Positions 8,616-16,735 of a stretch of DNA of 64,000 nt are shown here, in pieces; within the stretch, counting starts at the first letter, position 1; every line of letters starts with the position of its first letter. Below the pieces are notes generated by a model. That model saw only the letters and a list, made by a program, of their open reading frames with translations, ran no database searches and was not told the origin of the DNA. This stretch comes from Mycolicibacterium moriokaense (lineage in GTDB: Bacteria; Actinomycetota; Actinomycetes; Mycobacteriales; Mycobacteriaceae), in contig NZ_QJJU01000007.1 in assembly GCF_003201655.1 (NCBI RefSeq), positions 124,001-188,000 on the forward strand. The letters run 5' to 3'. The translations under genes were made by a program, and so were the position numbers.

Positions 8616-9632
8616 ATGACGCCGCCCCAACGCCCCGGGCCGCCTGGTTGGCGCGGCAGGGAGACTCCACCACCCGACCCTGCAACCCAACGGCTTCCGC
8701 GTCGTGGGCAGCAGGACCCGCCGACCGAACAGCTCCGCGCGCATCGCCGCCCGGCGGATGCAGGGCCGACCGAGCAGTTCCGGCGGGCGCAGTCGCCTGC
8801 CGATTCAGCCCCGACGGAACATATCCGGCGGCCTCCGCCACCCGCTGGCCGTCCATCGCCACCGCCTACGGCGGCTTCCGATCTTGCGCAGCCCGAAGTC
8901 AAGAAGCAGCGCAGCTTGCGCAGTCCGCAGTCGCTTCTGCTGATCGCGATCATCGTCGTCGCCCTGGTGGTAGGCGGTCTGGCCGGCGCCGAGCTCTACG
9001 CGCGACACCGCGCGGACACCATCCTGGTGGCGGTTGCCGAGTGCGTCGTCAAGGACAGCGCCACCATTTCGTTCGGAGTGAACCCGCCATTCCTGTGGCA
9101 GCACGTCACCGGGCACTACACCAACATCTCGGTCGCCACCGCTGGCAACCAAGTTCAGGACGCCAAGGGAATGACGGCCGAGGTGACGGTGAAAGACGTG
9201 CGGTTGCAGGACTCCGCGGACTCCAAGGGCACCATCGGGTCGCTGAACGCGACGCTCAGTTGGACGTCGGAAGGCATCAAGGACACAGTGGTCGCCAACC
9301 TGCCGGTGGTGGGGAATTTGGTCACCGGTGTGAGCACGGATCCTTCGGCGGGCACCATCGTCATGGAAGCAGGCGGCGGCAGCGTCACCGCCAAGCCCGT
9401 TGTCAGTGACGGCGACCTCGGTCTGCAGGTAGTCGACGTCAACGGCCCGCTGCCGAAGGACACCGTGCAGTCAGCGCTGGACGGCCTCACCAAGAAACTG
9501 AACGACAACTATCCGCTCGGTATCCACGCCGACAGTGTCGAAGTCACCGGGACGGGAGTCGTCGGCAAGTTCTCAAGTCAGAACGCGTCGATCCCCAAGG
9601 AAAACGCGAACCCCTGTTTCGCGGGCATCTAG
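8616..9632 (+). CDS. LmeA-type (DUF2993) phospholipid-binding membrane-anchored protein
   Basis: The 338-residue product begins with about 100 Pro/Arg/Gln-rich residues, predicted cytoplasmic and disordered. One membrane segment follows (LLLIAIIVVALVVGGLAG, about 108-125), then an extracytoplasmic DUF2993 domain of about 205 residues beginning AELYARHRADTILVAVAECV. It ends in NPCFAGI, with the C-terminal Cys typical of the family and pairing plausibly with the Cys in AECVVKD. Family members such as LmeA bind phospholipid and support lipomannan elongation in mycobacteria. The long proline-rich N-terminal extension is unlike LmeA itself, so this is a paralogue and its specific role is open. Confidence 0.85.
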   Translation: MTPPQRPGPPGWRGRETPPPDPATQRLPRRGQQDPPTEQLRAHRRPADAGPTEQFRRAQSPADSAPTEHIRRPPPPAGRPSPPPTAASDLAQPEVKKQRSLRSPQSLLLIAIIVVALVVGGLAGAELYARHRADTILVAVAECVVKDSATISFGVNPPFLWQHVTGHYTNISVATAGNQVQDAKGMTAEVTVKDVRLQDSADSKGTIGSLNATLSWTSEGIKDTVVANLPVVGNLVTGVSTDPSAGTIVMEAGGGSVTAKPVVSDGDLGLQVVDVNGPLPKDTVQSALDGLTKKLNDNYPLGIHADSVEVTGTGVVGKFSSQNASIPKENANPCFAGI

Positions 9633-9643
9633 GTCCGACTGCC

Positions 9644-9889
9644 TCAGAAAGGCACGTCTTTATCGTCGCCGAGCCACGTGTGGTAGCCGAAGATGTCCGG
9701 GCTCACAGGATCCGTACCGTACGGCGTCGACGGATCGGTGCCTGCGTTGCCGACGGCTGATGGAGAGGCGACGGCGCTCGGGGCCGGCGCAGGATGGCTC
9801 GCGGCGCTGGCGATCGGGGCGAGCGCAATCGCGCCACCGATCGCGGCGGCAGCCAACCACGGCGTGACGTGGGTGATCTTTGTCTTCAT
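9644..9889 (-). CDS. Small exported protein
   Basis: The 81-residue product from ATG 9889 (MKTKITHVTPWLAAAAIGGA) has a signal peptide with likely cleavage after ASA. A mature region of about 50 residues follows, rich in Ser, Pro and Ala, and ends in an Asp/Pro/Tyr segment containing YGTDPVSPDIFGYHTWLGDD. The tail looks like small exported mycobacterial proteins of unknown function. An open frame extends 16 codons further upstream, but MKTK with its ttggga site is the natural start for a secreted protein. Its stop lies 11 bp from the convergent DUF2993 gene. Confidence 0.72.
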   Translation of the reverse strand: MKTKITHVTPWLAAAAIGGAIALAPIASAASHPAPAPSAVASPSAVGNAGTDPSTPYGTDPVSPDIFGYHTWLGDDKDVPF

Positions 9890-9972
9890 GATCCCAAGCG
9901 TCCGCGCCCGGCGAGCCGGCGTCGTCACTGCTGACACCCGTCTGACCCTGCAGGTAGCTGGAAATTCGTCAA

Positions 9973-10536
9973 TCAGTCAACCGAGCTGACGGTCGCGCTG
10001 CAAATGGGAACGTCGACGCTCAGCGGGTGCGACACGAAGTCGTTGGGCGGGGTGACGACCAAACTGCCCCAGCGTGGGCACGTATTGCCGGTCGCGGTGT
10101 CGATGGCGTAGGCCGTTACGTCAGCGGTGGCGACATCGCCTGGGCCGAGGGTGAGTCGATGTGCCGCCGCAGCGGGCCGCCGGGGAACGTTGATCAGCAC
10201 ACCGCCCGCCGGAGTCACCAGATCCGCCCCGGGATATCCAACGAGCGTGCACGCGTGTGCCGACGTGTTCGTGAAGGAGACCACGACGTGGCGCTGAGTG
10301 TCGGCCGACTCCAATGATCCGTTGGTCACGGTGAGGTCGTCGTCGGAGCATGGGCCTGACTCCTCGGGCGTCGACGGACGCGACGCAGGCGCAGCGCTCG
10401 GTGGGGGAGTCGCGGTGACCGTCACCGTCGAGGGAGATGACGGAGCCGGTGCAGCCGCAGGGGTGGTGTGCTGGGCGTAGCATCCCGCGATCAGAACCAC
10501 CGCCGTCAACGGCAACAGCTTCAGTTTCATGCGCAT
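9973..10536 (-). CDS. DUF4232-type lipoprotein
   Basis: The 187-residue product has a lipoprotein signal with lipobox LIAGC (Cys19). A Pro/Ala/Thr/Ser linker to about residue 60 follows, then a DUF4232-like beta-sandwich. That domain contains CSDDDLTVTNGSLESADTQR, CTLVGYPGADLVTP and a final VPICSATV, with four cysteines able to form disulfides. It would be anchored outside the cytoplasmic membrane. The open frame reaches 11256, but only the part from 10536 has a signal peptide and the expected length. ATG 10536 and ATG 10530 are both possible starts. Function is unknown for the family. Confidence 0.83.
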   Translation of the reverse strand: MRMKLKLLPLTAVVLIAGCYAQHTTPAAAPAPSSPSTVTVTATPPPSAAPASRPSTPEESGPCSDDDLTVTNGSLESADTQRHVVVSFTNTSAHACTLVGYPGADLVTPAGGVLINVPRRPAAAAHRLTLGPGDVATADVTAYAIDTATGNTCPRWGSLVVTPPNDFVSHPLSVDVPICSATVSSVD

Positions 10537-10650
10537 AGGTTGCGGTCGCCGACTTGGCGGATTCTTGGACCGCTTCGGATCAGTCGCGGGAAATCCCATC
10601 GTGCTGCCACCGGCGGCGGGACACTTGACGGTGCGTGGGAGGGAGCCGAA

Positions 10651-10974
10651 ATGATCTTCATCGTGGTCAAGTTCGAGACGAAACCCGAGTGGACCGACCG
10701 CTGGCCCGAACTGGTCGCACCGTTCACCGCGGCCACCCGCGCCGAGGAAGGCAACCTGTGGTTCGAGTGGTCGCGCAGCCTGGAAATTCCGGCCGAGTAC
10801 GTGCTCGTGGAGGCGTTCCGCGACGGCGACGCAGGCGGCACACACGTCAACAGCGAGCATTTCAAGGCCGCGCAGCGTGATCTGCCGCAGGCGCTGGCAC
10901 ACACGCCGCAGGTCATCAGTCAGACCGTCGACGCCACCGGCTGGTCCGAGCTGGCCGAGATCACCGTGGACTGA
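10651..10974 (+). CDS. ABM-domain putative quinol monooxygenase (Rv1117-like)
   Basis: The 107-residue product is a single antibiotic-biosynthesis-monooxygenase (dimeric alpha/beta barrel) domain. It starts MIFIVVKFETKPEWTDRW and continues with TAATRAEEGNLWFEWSRS, then YVLVEAFRDGDAGGTHVNSEHF, the usual order with a conserved His in the NSEHF helix. Such proteins are homodimers that act as small monooxygenases or heme-degrading enzymes. ATG 10651 is preceded by gggagggag. Size and position match Rv1117 as I remember it. The real substrate is unknown. Confidence 0.85.
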   Translation: MIFIVVKFETKPEWTDRWPELVAPFTAATRAEEGNLWFEWSRSLEIPAEYVLVEAFRDGDAGGTHVNSEHFKAAQRDLPQALAHTPQVISQTVDATGWSELAEITVD

Positions 10975-10978
10975 GTGT

Positions 10979-11674
10979 CTATGGCAGAACGGCGATTTCG
11001 TCGCCGAGCCGGTAACCGGGGGCCAGCGGCAGCGTGTCGCCACTCCAGAACTTGCCTGGGTCAAACCAACTCGAGTCTTTGTCGGTAATGAGCAAGCCCA
11101 TTTCCTCGTAGGTGATGGCGACGGTCTCCGCGCAGTAGGCAGTTTCCAAACCCATCTTGCGCTTCTCTTCCTTCCTTCGCCGCGACGTCTCCCGAACCTT
11201 GCTGTCGAGGAACGGAATTCCCCGCGTCCAGTCGCCTGCCGTCGGCACTCGGCCACGAAACCATCGCCCTGTCACGCGCGCTGTGCTGGGAAACGGCGTG
11301 CCGTCCATCCGGGCGATTACCCGTAGCAGTCGGTCCTCTTGCTCGCGGGTCGCGTACGGAGTCAGCTGGCGCAGCCAACAACGCTGTCCGTAGACGTTGA
11401 ACCATTGCTCGACCGATTCTCGGGCGTCGTTGAGCTGAACGCCACGATGGTTGCCGCCGGTCCATACGTCGACCAGCTTGTTGCCGAGTTCCGCGCTCCA
11501 CATCAATGGGGGGAGGTCGTCGATCGCGACCGTCATCCCCACGTGGTTTACCGGGGCGTTGCTCAACGTCTGGATCGCACGGTCGGGGCCTGACCCGCCG
11601 CGAAACAGCCAGATATCCCCGGTCCTGGTCTGGTCCAGCGCCTGCTGCAACGACACCGTGCTTTCTTTCACCAC
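10979..11674 (-). CDS. Permuted NlpC/P60 (YiiX-like) cysteine hydrolase
   Basis: The 231-residue product shows the circularly permuted papain-like arrangement. It has TGDIWLFRGGS near the N-terminus, a catalytic-type His in APVNHVGMTV (about residue 43) and a late Cys in ETAYCAETVAITYEEMG (about residue 184). No signal peptide is visible, so it is likely cytoplasmic. Relatives are lipid or amide hydrolases of the NlpC/P60 superfamily. It sits divergently (24 bp) from a 54-residue membrane protein and converges on the ABM monooxygenase gene with 4 bp between stops. Confidence 0.75.
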   Translation of the reverse strand: MVKESTVSLQQALDQTRTGDIWLFRGGSGPDRAIQTLSNAPVNHVGMTVAIDDLPPLMWSAELGNKLVDVWTGGNHRGVQLNDARESVEQWFNVYGQRCWLRQLTPYATREQEDRLLRVIARMDGTPFPSTARVTGRWFRGRVPTAGDWTRGIPFLDSKVRETSRRRKEEKRKMGLETAYCAETVAITYEEMGLLITDKDSSWFDPGKFWSGDTLPLAPGYRLGDEIAVLP

Positions 11675-11698
11675 CGCAGGCTAAGGCACACTCTTGCT

Positions 11699-11863
11699 AT
11701 GCGTGGCATATGGAAGTTGGTTGGACTGGCTGGGGTCGCCGGCGTCGTGGCGGGCGGGGTGCTGGTCGCGCGCGACCAACGCAAGCGCAACGCCTACACG
11801 CCCGACGACATCCGCGCCCGGCTGCATCAACGGCTGGCCGAGGCAGGCGAGACCAACAACTAG
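11699..11863 (+). CDS. 54-residue single-pass membrane protein
   Basis: This short ORF reads [20 protein letters not shown] onward and ends LAEAGETNN. It has a positively charged start, one Gly/Ala/Val membrane segment (about 7-24), then a basic stretch ([20 protein letters not shown]) and an amphipathic helix. Third codon positions are almost all G or C, as in real genes here. Its TAG overlaps the stop of the convergent cyclase gene by 3 bp, leaving no slack between the genes. The pattern suggests a small membrane-anchored partner or adaptor; function is unknown. Confidence 0.68.
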   Translation: MRGIWKLVGLAGVAGVVAGGVLVARDQRKRNAYTPDDIRARLHQRLAEAGETNN

Positions 11864-12642
11864 ATGGCGACCGCGTAAAGCCGGTATGAGCCGGAGAACC
11901 CCTTCAGCTCGACGCTACGGCCATCGTCGAAGCCGATACCCTCGTCGCTGACCGCGTCACGCACCACCTCGCTGACCAGAATCTCACCACCCTCGGCCTG
12001 GGCCGCCACCCGCGCGGCCATCGCGACGTTGCGGCCGAACAGGTCGTCGCCGCGGCGTACCGACTTGCCCATGTGAATGCCGATCCGGACGCGAATACCG
12101 TTGGGCCGCATCCGAAGTGAGTGTTGTACATCAATGCTGCAGAGCACCGCCTGCTCGGGCTGCGCGAACGCGATCATGAAGCCGTCGCCCTGACTTTTCA
12201 CCACATGGCCAGAGTGCTTCTTGACGTGTCTGCGGACCAGTTTGTCGTGGCTGCCGATCAGCCTGACCCACGCCCGGTCGCCGATGCGCTCGTTGAGCGC
12301 CGTCGATTCCTCGATGTCGGAAAACAGGATCGCCACCTTGCCACTCGGTGCGAGCCGGGCCAGATCCGGTCGCTCCACCTCCGCCCAGTCGGCTAGATCC
12401 TCGACCGACGACCTGACGGCCGCGCCAAGCCCGTCCTTGCGAAGGATGTTTGCGGTCTGCCACACCTGTTTGACCGCTTCCCGACCTCCCGCGAACAGCG
12501 CGTTTCTGGTGTCCACCCGGTGGCGCAGCTCGTCGAGTTCGCGCTGTTGACGCCGGCTGCGCAGCCACATCACGACGAGCGCCACCGCCTCTACCGCGGC
12601 GATCCCCGCGAGGACATATGCCACAATCGGCGCTCCCATCAC
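11860..12642 (-). CDS. Membrane-anchored class III adenylate cyclase
   Basis: The 260-residue product has one N-terminal membrane helix (about 5-26), a coiled-coil-prone linker (about 30-90) and a class III cyclase homology domain from about 100. Metal-binding Asp109 (LFSDIEEST) and Asp153 (SQGDGF), Lys149 and an Asp near 200 that fit ATP specificity, and the transition-state pair Asn205/Arg211 (NVAMAARV) are all present, so it should be active as a homodimer making cAMP. Position suggests it is the counterpart of M. tuberculosis Rv1120c, which I recall as a degraded gene there and intact in M. avium (Ma1120). That orthology is an inference from gene order. Confidence 0.88.
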   Translation of the reverse strand: MMGAPIVAYVLAGIAAVEAVALVVMWLRSRRQQRELDELRHRVDTRNALFAGGREAVKQVWQTANILRKDGLGAAVRSSVEDLADWAEVERPDLARLAPSGKVAILFSDIEESTALNERIGDRAWVRLIGSHDKLVRRHVKKHSGHVVKSQGDGFMIAFAQPEQAVLCSIDVQHSLRMRPNGIRVRIGIHMGKSVRRGDDLFGRNVAMAARVAAQAEGGEILVSEVVRDAVSDEGIGFDDGRSVELKGFSGSYRLYAVAI

Positions 12643-12667
12643 CGCTCAAGTATTGGATGCTGAATCC

Positions 12668-13621
12668 GTGAAGCCCGAGGCGCCCTACTACGAGAGCCGC
12701 TACGTCCGCGCCAACCACCCCGATCGGGTGCAGGCGCTGTGGCTGCGCGAAACCCTGCTGCTGCCGACGGAGGGCGAACCGGTGGCCGACGTGTGGGTGA
12801 TGGTGTTCGATCCCGAGGGTGCTGGCAACCAGGCGCTCAAGCAGCCGTACCCGATCGATGCCGCCGCTTACGAGTACGACGACTGGACGGCACGCATCGG
12901 CGCGACATCCATCGACGACCGGTCCGCACAGGGCGTCGTCACGGGCGGCGGAAGGTCGGCGCGATGGGATCTTCGGATCACGCCTGGATCCGAGGATGTG
13001 GTCAAACTCCTCACCGACCGCGCGTACAAGGCGCGCATCCCGACGGCCAAGACAACGGTGCGCCACCCACTGGCCCAGTTCGACGGGCAGGTGGAGCTCG
13101 ACGACACCCGGCTCGTTCTCGACGGCTGGACCGGCAGCGTCAACCACAACTGGGGCACCAGGCACACCCCGGCCTACGCGTTCGGCCAGGTGTGTGGCTT
13201 CGACGACGCGCCCGATTCGAGCCTCGAGGTCGTGACAGCACGGGCCGCTATCGGACCGGTCTTGACGCCCTCGGCCACGCTGTTCGTCTTCCGTCACGCG
13301 GGTCAGGAGTTCGCGGTTCGTTCGATCCTCGGCAGTATGCAGACCCACGGCCGGTATCGACCGTTCTCATGGGCGTTCGGCGCACGGGTCGGGGACCGGA
13401 TGATCGAGGGCGAGATCGTCGCCGAGCCCGCCGACGTCATCGGGCTGACCTACACCGACACCGACGGCGGTTCTAAGTACTGTTACAACTCGGCGATCGC
13501 CACATGCCGAATCCAGGTGGCTGGTAAGGCTTTTGAGCGCAGGGAGTTGGTGGCTACCCGCCGTGCGATGTTCGAGATCCTCACAGACACCCGCCACGAC
13601 GACGTGCCGCTGTTGGCCTAG
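12668..13621 (+). CDS. Conserved lipocalin/hydratase-like protein of unknown function
   Basis: The product (about 317 residues from GTG 12668; TTG 12653 is also possible) is beta-rich. It has HPDRVQALWLRETLLLP near the start, WTGSVNHNWGTRHTPAYAFG in the centre, and repeated aromatic strands. This pattern resembles the two-lobed lipocalin-like proteins related to CrtC and tocopherol-cyclase-type hydratases, in which the NHNWG segment recurs. No catalytic residues can be named with confidence. There is no signal peptide or membrane segment. It is divergent from the cyclase (25 bp between starts) and converges on the epoxide-hydrolase-like gene, with a palindromic element between the stops. Confidence 0.65.
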   Translation: MKPEAPYYESRYVRANHPDRVQALWLRETLLLPTEGEPVADVWVMVFDPEGAGNQALKQPYPIDAAAYEYDDWTARIGATSIDDRSAQGVVTGGGRSARWDLRITPGSEDVVKLLTDRAYKARIPTAKTTVRHPLAQFDGQVELDDTRLVLDGWTGSVNHNWGTRHTPAYAFGQVCGFDDAPDSSLEVVTARAAIGPVLTPSATLFVFRHAGQEFAVRSILGSMQTHGRYRPFSWAFGARVGDRMIEGEIVAEPADVIGLTYTDTDGGSKYCYNSAIATCRIQVAGKAFERRELVATRRAMFEILTDTRHDDVPLLA

Positions 13622-13626
13622 TTCTT

Positions 13627-13702
13627 CGCCCGAGTGTGCGGTGTCGTACGCGACACGCCGGTTGGGGCGTATGAACACGCACAGTCGGCGCACACACGGG
13701 CG
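13627..13702. terminator. Palindromic element between convergent genes (REP-like)
   Basis: Outer 14-bp arms (13627-13640 and 13689-13702) match at 13 of 14 positions and enclose an inner palindrome GTGTCG-TACG-CGACAC (13641-13656). It fills the gap between two convergent stops, fitting a bidirectional terminator. The reverse complement of its left half is closely similar to 44046-44079, so it belongs to a dispersed family. There is no U-tract. Confidence 0.6.
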
Positions 13703-13716
13703 GTGCCCCTGCTGGC

Positions 13717-14091
13717 CTAGCCGAACGCGCTGGTGATCGTGGCCATGTCGAAGTAGTCACGCCACGCGGCGATCTTGCCGTCGACGACCTCGAATGTGCC
13801 CATCACCGGCAGTGGTATTTCTCCGCCGTCCTTGCGGTGCATTACGTCGGTACGTTCGTTCATCACCAGGTTGCCGTCGCTGACCTGCCGGTGTACCTGG
13901 AAGTCGATACCGTCGAATGCGGCGGTGAACCCGGCGATGAACACCTTGATCGCCTCTCGGCCCTGCACCGGATCCATCGGAATGTTGTGGTAGATGGCGT
14001 CTTCGGTGAAGTAGCCGGCAAGCTGTTCGGGATCGGGTGATGCCCACAGCTTGCAGAATTCGGTCACCAGTTCATCGGCGGAACGTGTCAT
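13717..14091 (-). CDS. Limonene-1,2-epoxide hydrolase family protein
   Basis: The 124-residue product MTRSADELVTEFCKLWASPD has the NTF2-like LEH fold. The catalytic triad can be read as Arg and Asp in NERTDV plus Asp in AWRDYFD, with water-positioning Tyr and Asn in AIYHNIPMDP, as in LEH and mycobacterial EphG. It would hydrolyse small or lipid epoxides without a covalent intermediate. ATG 14091 is chosen because upstream residues are not conserved in type. It is divergent from the alpha/beta-fold epoxide hydrolase at 14198, so two structurally unrelated epoxide hydrolases lie side by side. Confidence 0.85.
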   Translation of the reverse strand: MTRSADELVTEFCKLWASPDPEQLAGYFTEDAIYHNIPMDPVQGREAIKVFIAGFTAAFDGIDFQVHRQVSDGNLVMNERTDVMHRKDGGEIPLPVMGTFEVVDGKIAAWRDYFDMATITSAFG

Positions 14092-14197
14092 GCCTTGATA
14101 GAACTCAGCAACGCGAGGTAAATCAAGCCCGCGATGCGGCCAAACACATCGCGCGGGCATATTTCGCTTCGGAGCTCGGGGTGGCAGGTTCTAGTGC

Positions 14198-15076
14198 ATG
14201 ACCTTGCCCGAGCTCCCGCAACTCGACGGCGTTGAGCATCGATTCCTGGACCTGCCGGGGCTGCGCATGCACGTCGCCGAGGCAGGCACAGGCGAACCCC
14301 TGCTGCTGTTGCACGGCTTCCCGCAGAACTGGTGGGGGTGGTACAAGGTGCTGCCCGCACTGGCGCAGCGCTACCGGGTGATAGCTCCCGACCTGAGAGG
14401 GGCGGGCTGGACCGACGCGCCTGCTACCGGTTACACCGCCGAGCAATTGGTCGCCGACGTGGTCGCTTTGCTCGACGCGCTCGAACTGGACCGCGTGCGG
14501 ATCATGGCGCACGACTGGGGCGCGCTGGTGGGCTTCCTGCTCTGTCTCGATCACCCGCAGCGCGTGGAACGCTATCTCTCCCTGGCGATTCCCCATCCGT
14601 TCGTCAAGTTCAACCCGCGATTGGTCACTGCGATACCTCGGCTTTGGTTTCAATACGCGATCGCAACGCCGGCTCTTGGGCCGATGCTGCTGGCCAAGGG
14701 GCGCCAGCCGATGGCGCACTATCTGCTCGATCACTACACGTCCGACAGACGTGCATTCACGCAGCACGACCGTGAACTCTTCGCCGCACCGTTCCGCGAC
14801 CCCGCCCGCGCCCGTGCGGGTTCGGCACTGTACCGCCACTTCATCGTGCCGCTCTTTCCCGCTGTAATGGCAGGCCGGTACCGGACTAAGCAGCTGGTCA
14901 CTCCGACGCTGATCCTGTACGGGGGAGAGGACCCCAACATGACGGCTGAGATCCTCGACGGCCATCAGAATTACGCCGACGATCTGACAATCGAGGCGGT
15001 CGACGGCGCTTCGCATTTCATCGCCGACGAGAAGCCGCAGGTCGTCATCGACAGGGCTCTGGCGTTCTTCGGCTAG
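14198..15076 (+). CDS. ephC: Alpha/beta-fold epoxide hydrolase, EphC-like
   Basis: The 292-residue product carries LLLHGFPQNWWGWYK (oxyanion-hole HGxP), the nucleophile Asp in MAHDWGALVGF, the acid Asp in YGGEDPNM and the catalytic His in GASHFIADEKP. This is the full set for a soluble epoxide hydrolase that forms a covalent alkyl-enzyme ester. A cap domain lies at about 130-220. The symbol rests on its position after the Rv1117-Rv1120c-like genes, where M. tuberculosis has ephC; treat it as probable. Its stop overlaps the convergent membrane protein gene by 4 bp. Confidence 0.82.
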   Translation: MTLPELPQLDGVEHRFLDLPGLRMHVAEAGTGEPLLLLHGFPQNWWGWYKVLPALAQRYRVIAPDLRGAGWTDAPATGYTAEQLVADVVALLDALELDRVRIMAHDWGALVGFLLCLDHPQRVERYLSLAIPHPFVKFNPRLVTAIPRLWFQYAIATPALGPMLLAKGRQPMAHYLLDHYTSDRRAFTQHDRELFAAPFRDPARARAGSALYRHFIVPLFPAVMAGRYRTKQLVTPTLILYGGEDPNMTAEILDGHQNYADDLTIEAVDGASHFIADEKPQVVIDRALAFFG

Positions 15077-15489
15077 ACGCCCGTCGTCGAACCCGGCCGC
15101 ACGATCATCAGGACGGTGACGACCACCCACAGCAGGTTGAAGATGCCCGTCGTCATCGCCAGCCTGGTCACCACCGTGCCGCCAAGCGCCGCACGCTGAT
15201 CCGGCAGGATACTTGCGACGAGCACCACCGCGGCGACCGCGGTGAGTGCGATCGACACAAGCACCCATGCCTGTGTCAGCACTTCCATCGAAATCGCGGT
15301 CGCGATACCCAGCAGCGGAACGGCCACACCAACCACGGCGTAGGTCTGACAGATGCGGTAGAGCACGTTGGCGACCGGCTGAGCGGTCTCGTCGCGCGCA
15401 TAGCGAGGAAACATGCTCGCCGCGACGGCAATTGGGCCGACCGCAAGGATCGCGACGATGACATGGACACTGAGCAGAATCGCGGACAT
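15073..15489 (-). CDS. Four-helix integral membrane protein (DUF2269-like)
   Basis: The 138-residue product from ATG 15489 (MSAILLSVHVIVAILAVGPI) consists of four hydrophobic helices with short loops, including VVGVAVPLLGIATAISMEVL, a segment around VSIALTAVAAVVLVASI, and FNLLWVVVTVLMIV. The His in the first helix and the general layout resemble DUF2269 membrane proteins. The frame opens 43 codons earlier, but that stretch is Arg-rich and lacks a sensible start. Function is unknown. The 3' end overlaps ephC. Confidence 0.7.
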   Translation of the reverse strand: MSAILLSVHVIVAILAVGPIAVAASMFPRYARDETAQPVANVLYRICQTYAVVGVAVPLLGIATAISMEVLTQAWVLVSIALTAVAAVVLVASILPDQRAALGGTVVTRLAMTTGIFNLLWVVVTVLMIVRPGSTTGV

Positions 15490-15580
15490 CGGGCTAAACG
15501 CTAGAGGAGATCGCGGGATCTGAACCTCTCGAATTTGGACACGTTTCGCAGAGATCTTGCCAGCCTGTCGCGCGACAGCC

Positions 15581-16735
15581 CTAGTAGGACTTCGGCAGAC
15601 CCAGGCTGTGCTGTGCAATGTGGTTGAGGATCATGGCGCGGGTGATGGGTACGGTCTTGAACAGCCTGACGAACTCGTACATGTTCGCCAACGCGACCTC
15701 CCGGGTAAAGCCGCTACCGCCATGCACCTCGATGGCTTGGTCGACGCAGCGCGTGGCAGCCTCTGCCGCGAGGAATTTGGCCATGTTGCTCGCTTCCGCG
15801 GCGTCGATACCCGAGTCGTAGCCAGCCGCGGCGTGCCTTGTCATCAATCGTGCGGATTCGAGCGCGATCTTGGCCTCCGCCAACGGATGTGCGACGCCTT
15901 GGTGCGCCCCGATGGGTACGCTCCACACCTGTCGTTCCCGGGCGTAGGAGACCGCCTTTTCCATCGCGTATCGGCCGATGCCGTTGCAGATCGACGCGAT
16001 GATGACCCGCTCTGGGTTCATCCCGTCGAACGCGACGCGCAGGCCCTTGCCTTCGCCGCCCACGACACGGTCACTGTGGACCGCCACATTGTCGAAGAAG
16101 ACGGTAAACGACTTTTCGGTGATCTCGAAGGTCATTGGAATGCGGTGCATTTCAATGCCAACAGCATTGCGGTCAACCAGAAAGAGTGACAGCTGTGCGC
16201 GTCCGGATGGGTCGGTGCCGGTTCGCGCCACGACGAGTAGGGCATCTGTTTGGTCAGCAGCGGTGATGAAGGTCTTCTGCCCGCTGATGTAGTACGTATC
16301 CCCGTCCCGACGCGCGGTGGTCGCGATGTGGTGCGAGTTGGATCCCGCGTCGGGTTCGGTGATCGCGAATGCGATCCTGACGCTGCCCGCCGCCATCGGA
16401 GCCAGCCAGCGCTGTTTCTGTTCCTCGGTGGCGTGCCGCGTCAGCAGGCTGCCGACGATCCCGGGGGAGATCATGAGCATGATCTGCGGACATCCGGCCG
16501 CGGCGGCTTCCTCGGCGACGATGCTCATCGCGGTCAAACCCATCCCACCGCCGCCGTACGCTTCTGGCAGGTTCACTCCGACAAAGCCGCCTGCCGCCAA
16601 CGCATCCCACAGTTCGGTCGGTGGCTGCAGTGTGTCGCTGCACCGCGTGTAGTAGTCGTTGCCGAATTTCGCGACTATCCCGTACACCGACGCGCGCAGC
16701 TGGGCTTCTTCGGTGGCGCTGAGAATGGCGGTCAT
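15581..16735 (-). CDS. Acyl-CoA dehydrogenase (FadE family)
   Basis: The 384-residue product MTAILSATEEAQLRASVYGI has the N-terminal helical domain, the central flavin/substrate segment (RIAFAITEPDAGSNSHHIAT; ISGQKTFITAADQ) and the C-terminal helical domain with AIEVHGGSGFTREVALANMYEFVRLFKTVPI. It should oxidise an acyl-CoA thioester to the enoyl-CoA with FAD. ATG 16735 overlaps the upstream oxygenase stop by 4 bp, so the two are translationally coupled and belong to one operon under the palindrome at 18228. The substrate is probably the acid formed after oxygenase cleavage, but that is inference. Confidence 0.9.
   Translation of the reverse strand: MTAILSATEEAQLRASVYGIVAKFGNDYYTRCSDTLQPPTELWDALAAGGFVGVNLPEAYGGGGMGLTAMSIVAEEAAAAGCPQIMLMISPGIVGSLLTRHATEEQKQRWLAPMAAGSVRIAFAITEPDAGSNSHHIATTARRDGDTYYISGQKTFITAADQTDALLVVARTGTDPSGRAQLSLFLVDRNAVGIEMHRIPMTFEITEKSFTVFFDNVAVHSDRVVGGEGKGLRVAFDGMNPERVIIASICNGIGRYAMEKAVSYARERQVWSVPIGAHQGVAHPLAEAKIALESARLMTRHAAAGYDSGIDAAEASNMAKFLAAEAATRCVDQAIEVHGGSGFTREVALANMYEFVRLFKTVPITRAMILNHIAQHSLGLPKSY

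Noticed and set aside
12131..13348. 405-residue minus-strand frame
   Set aside because: Spans antisense of the lipocalin-like gene and out-of-frame cyclase sequence; composition is shadow-like.
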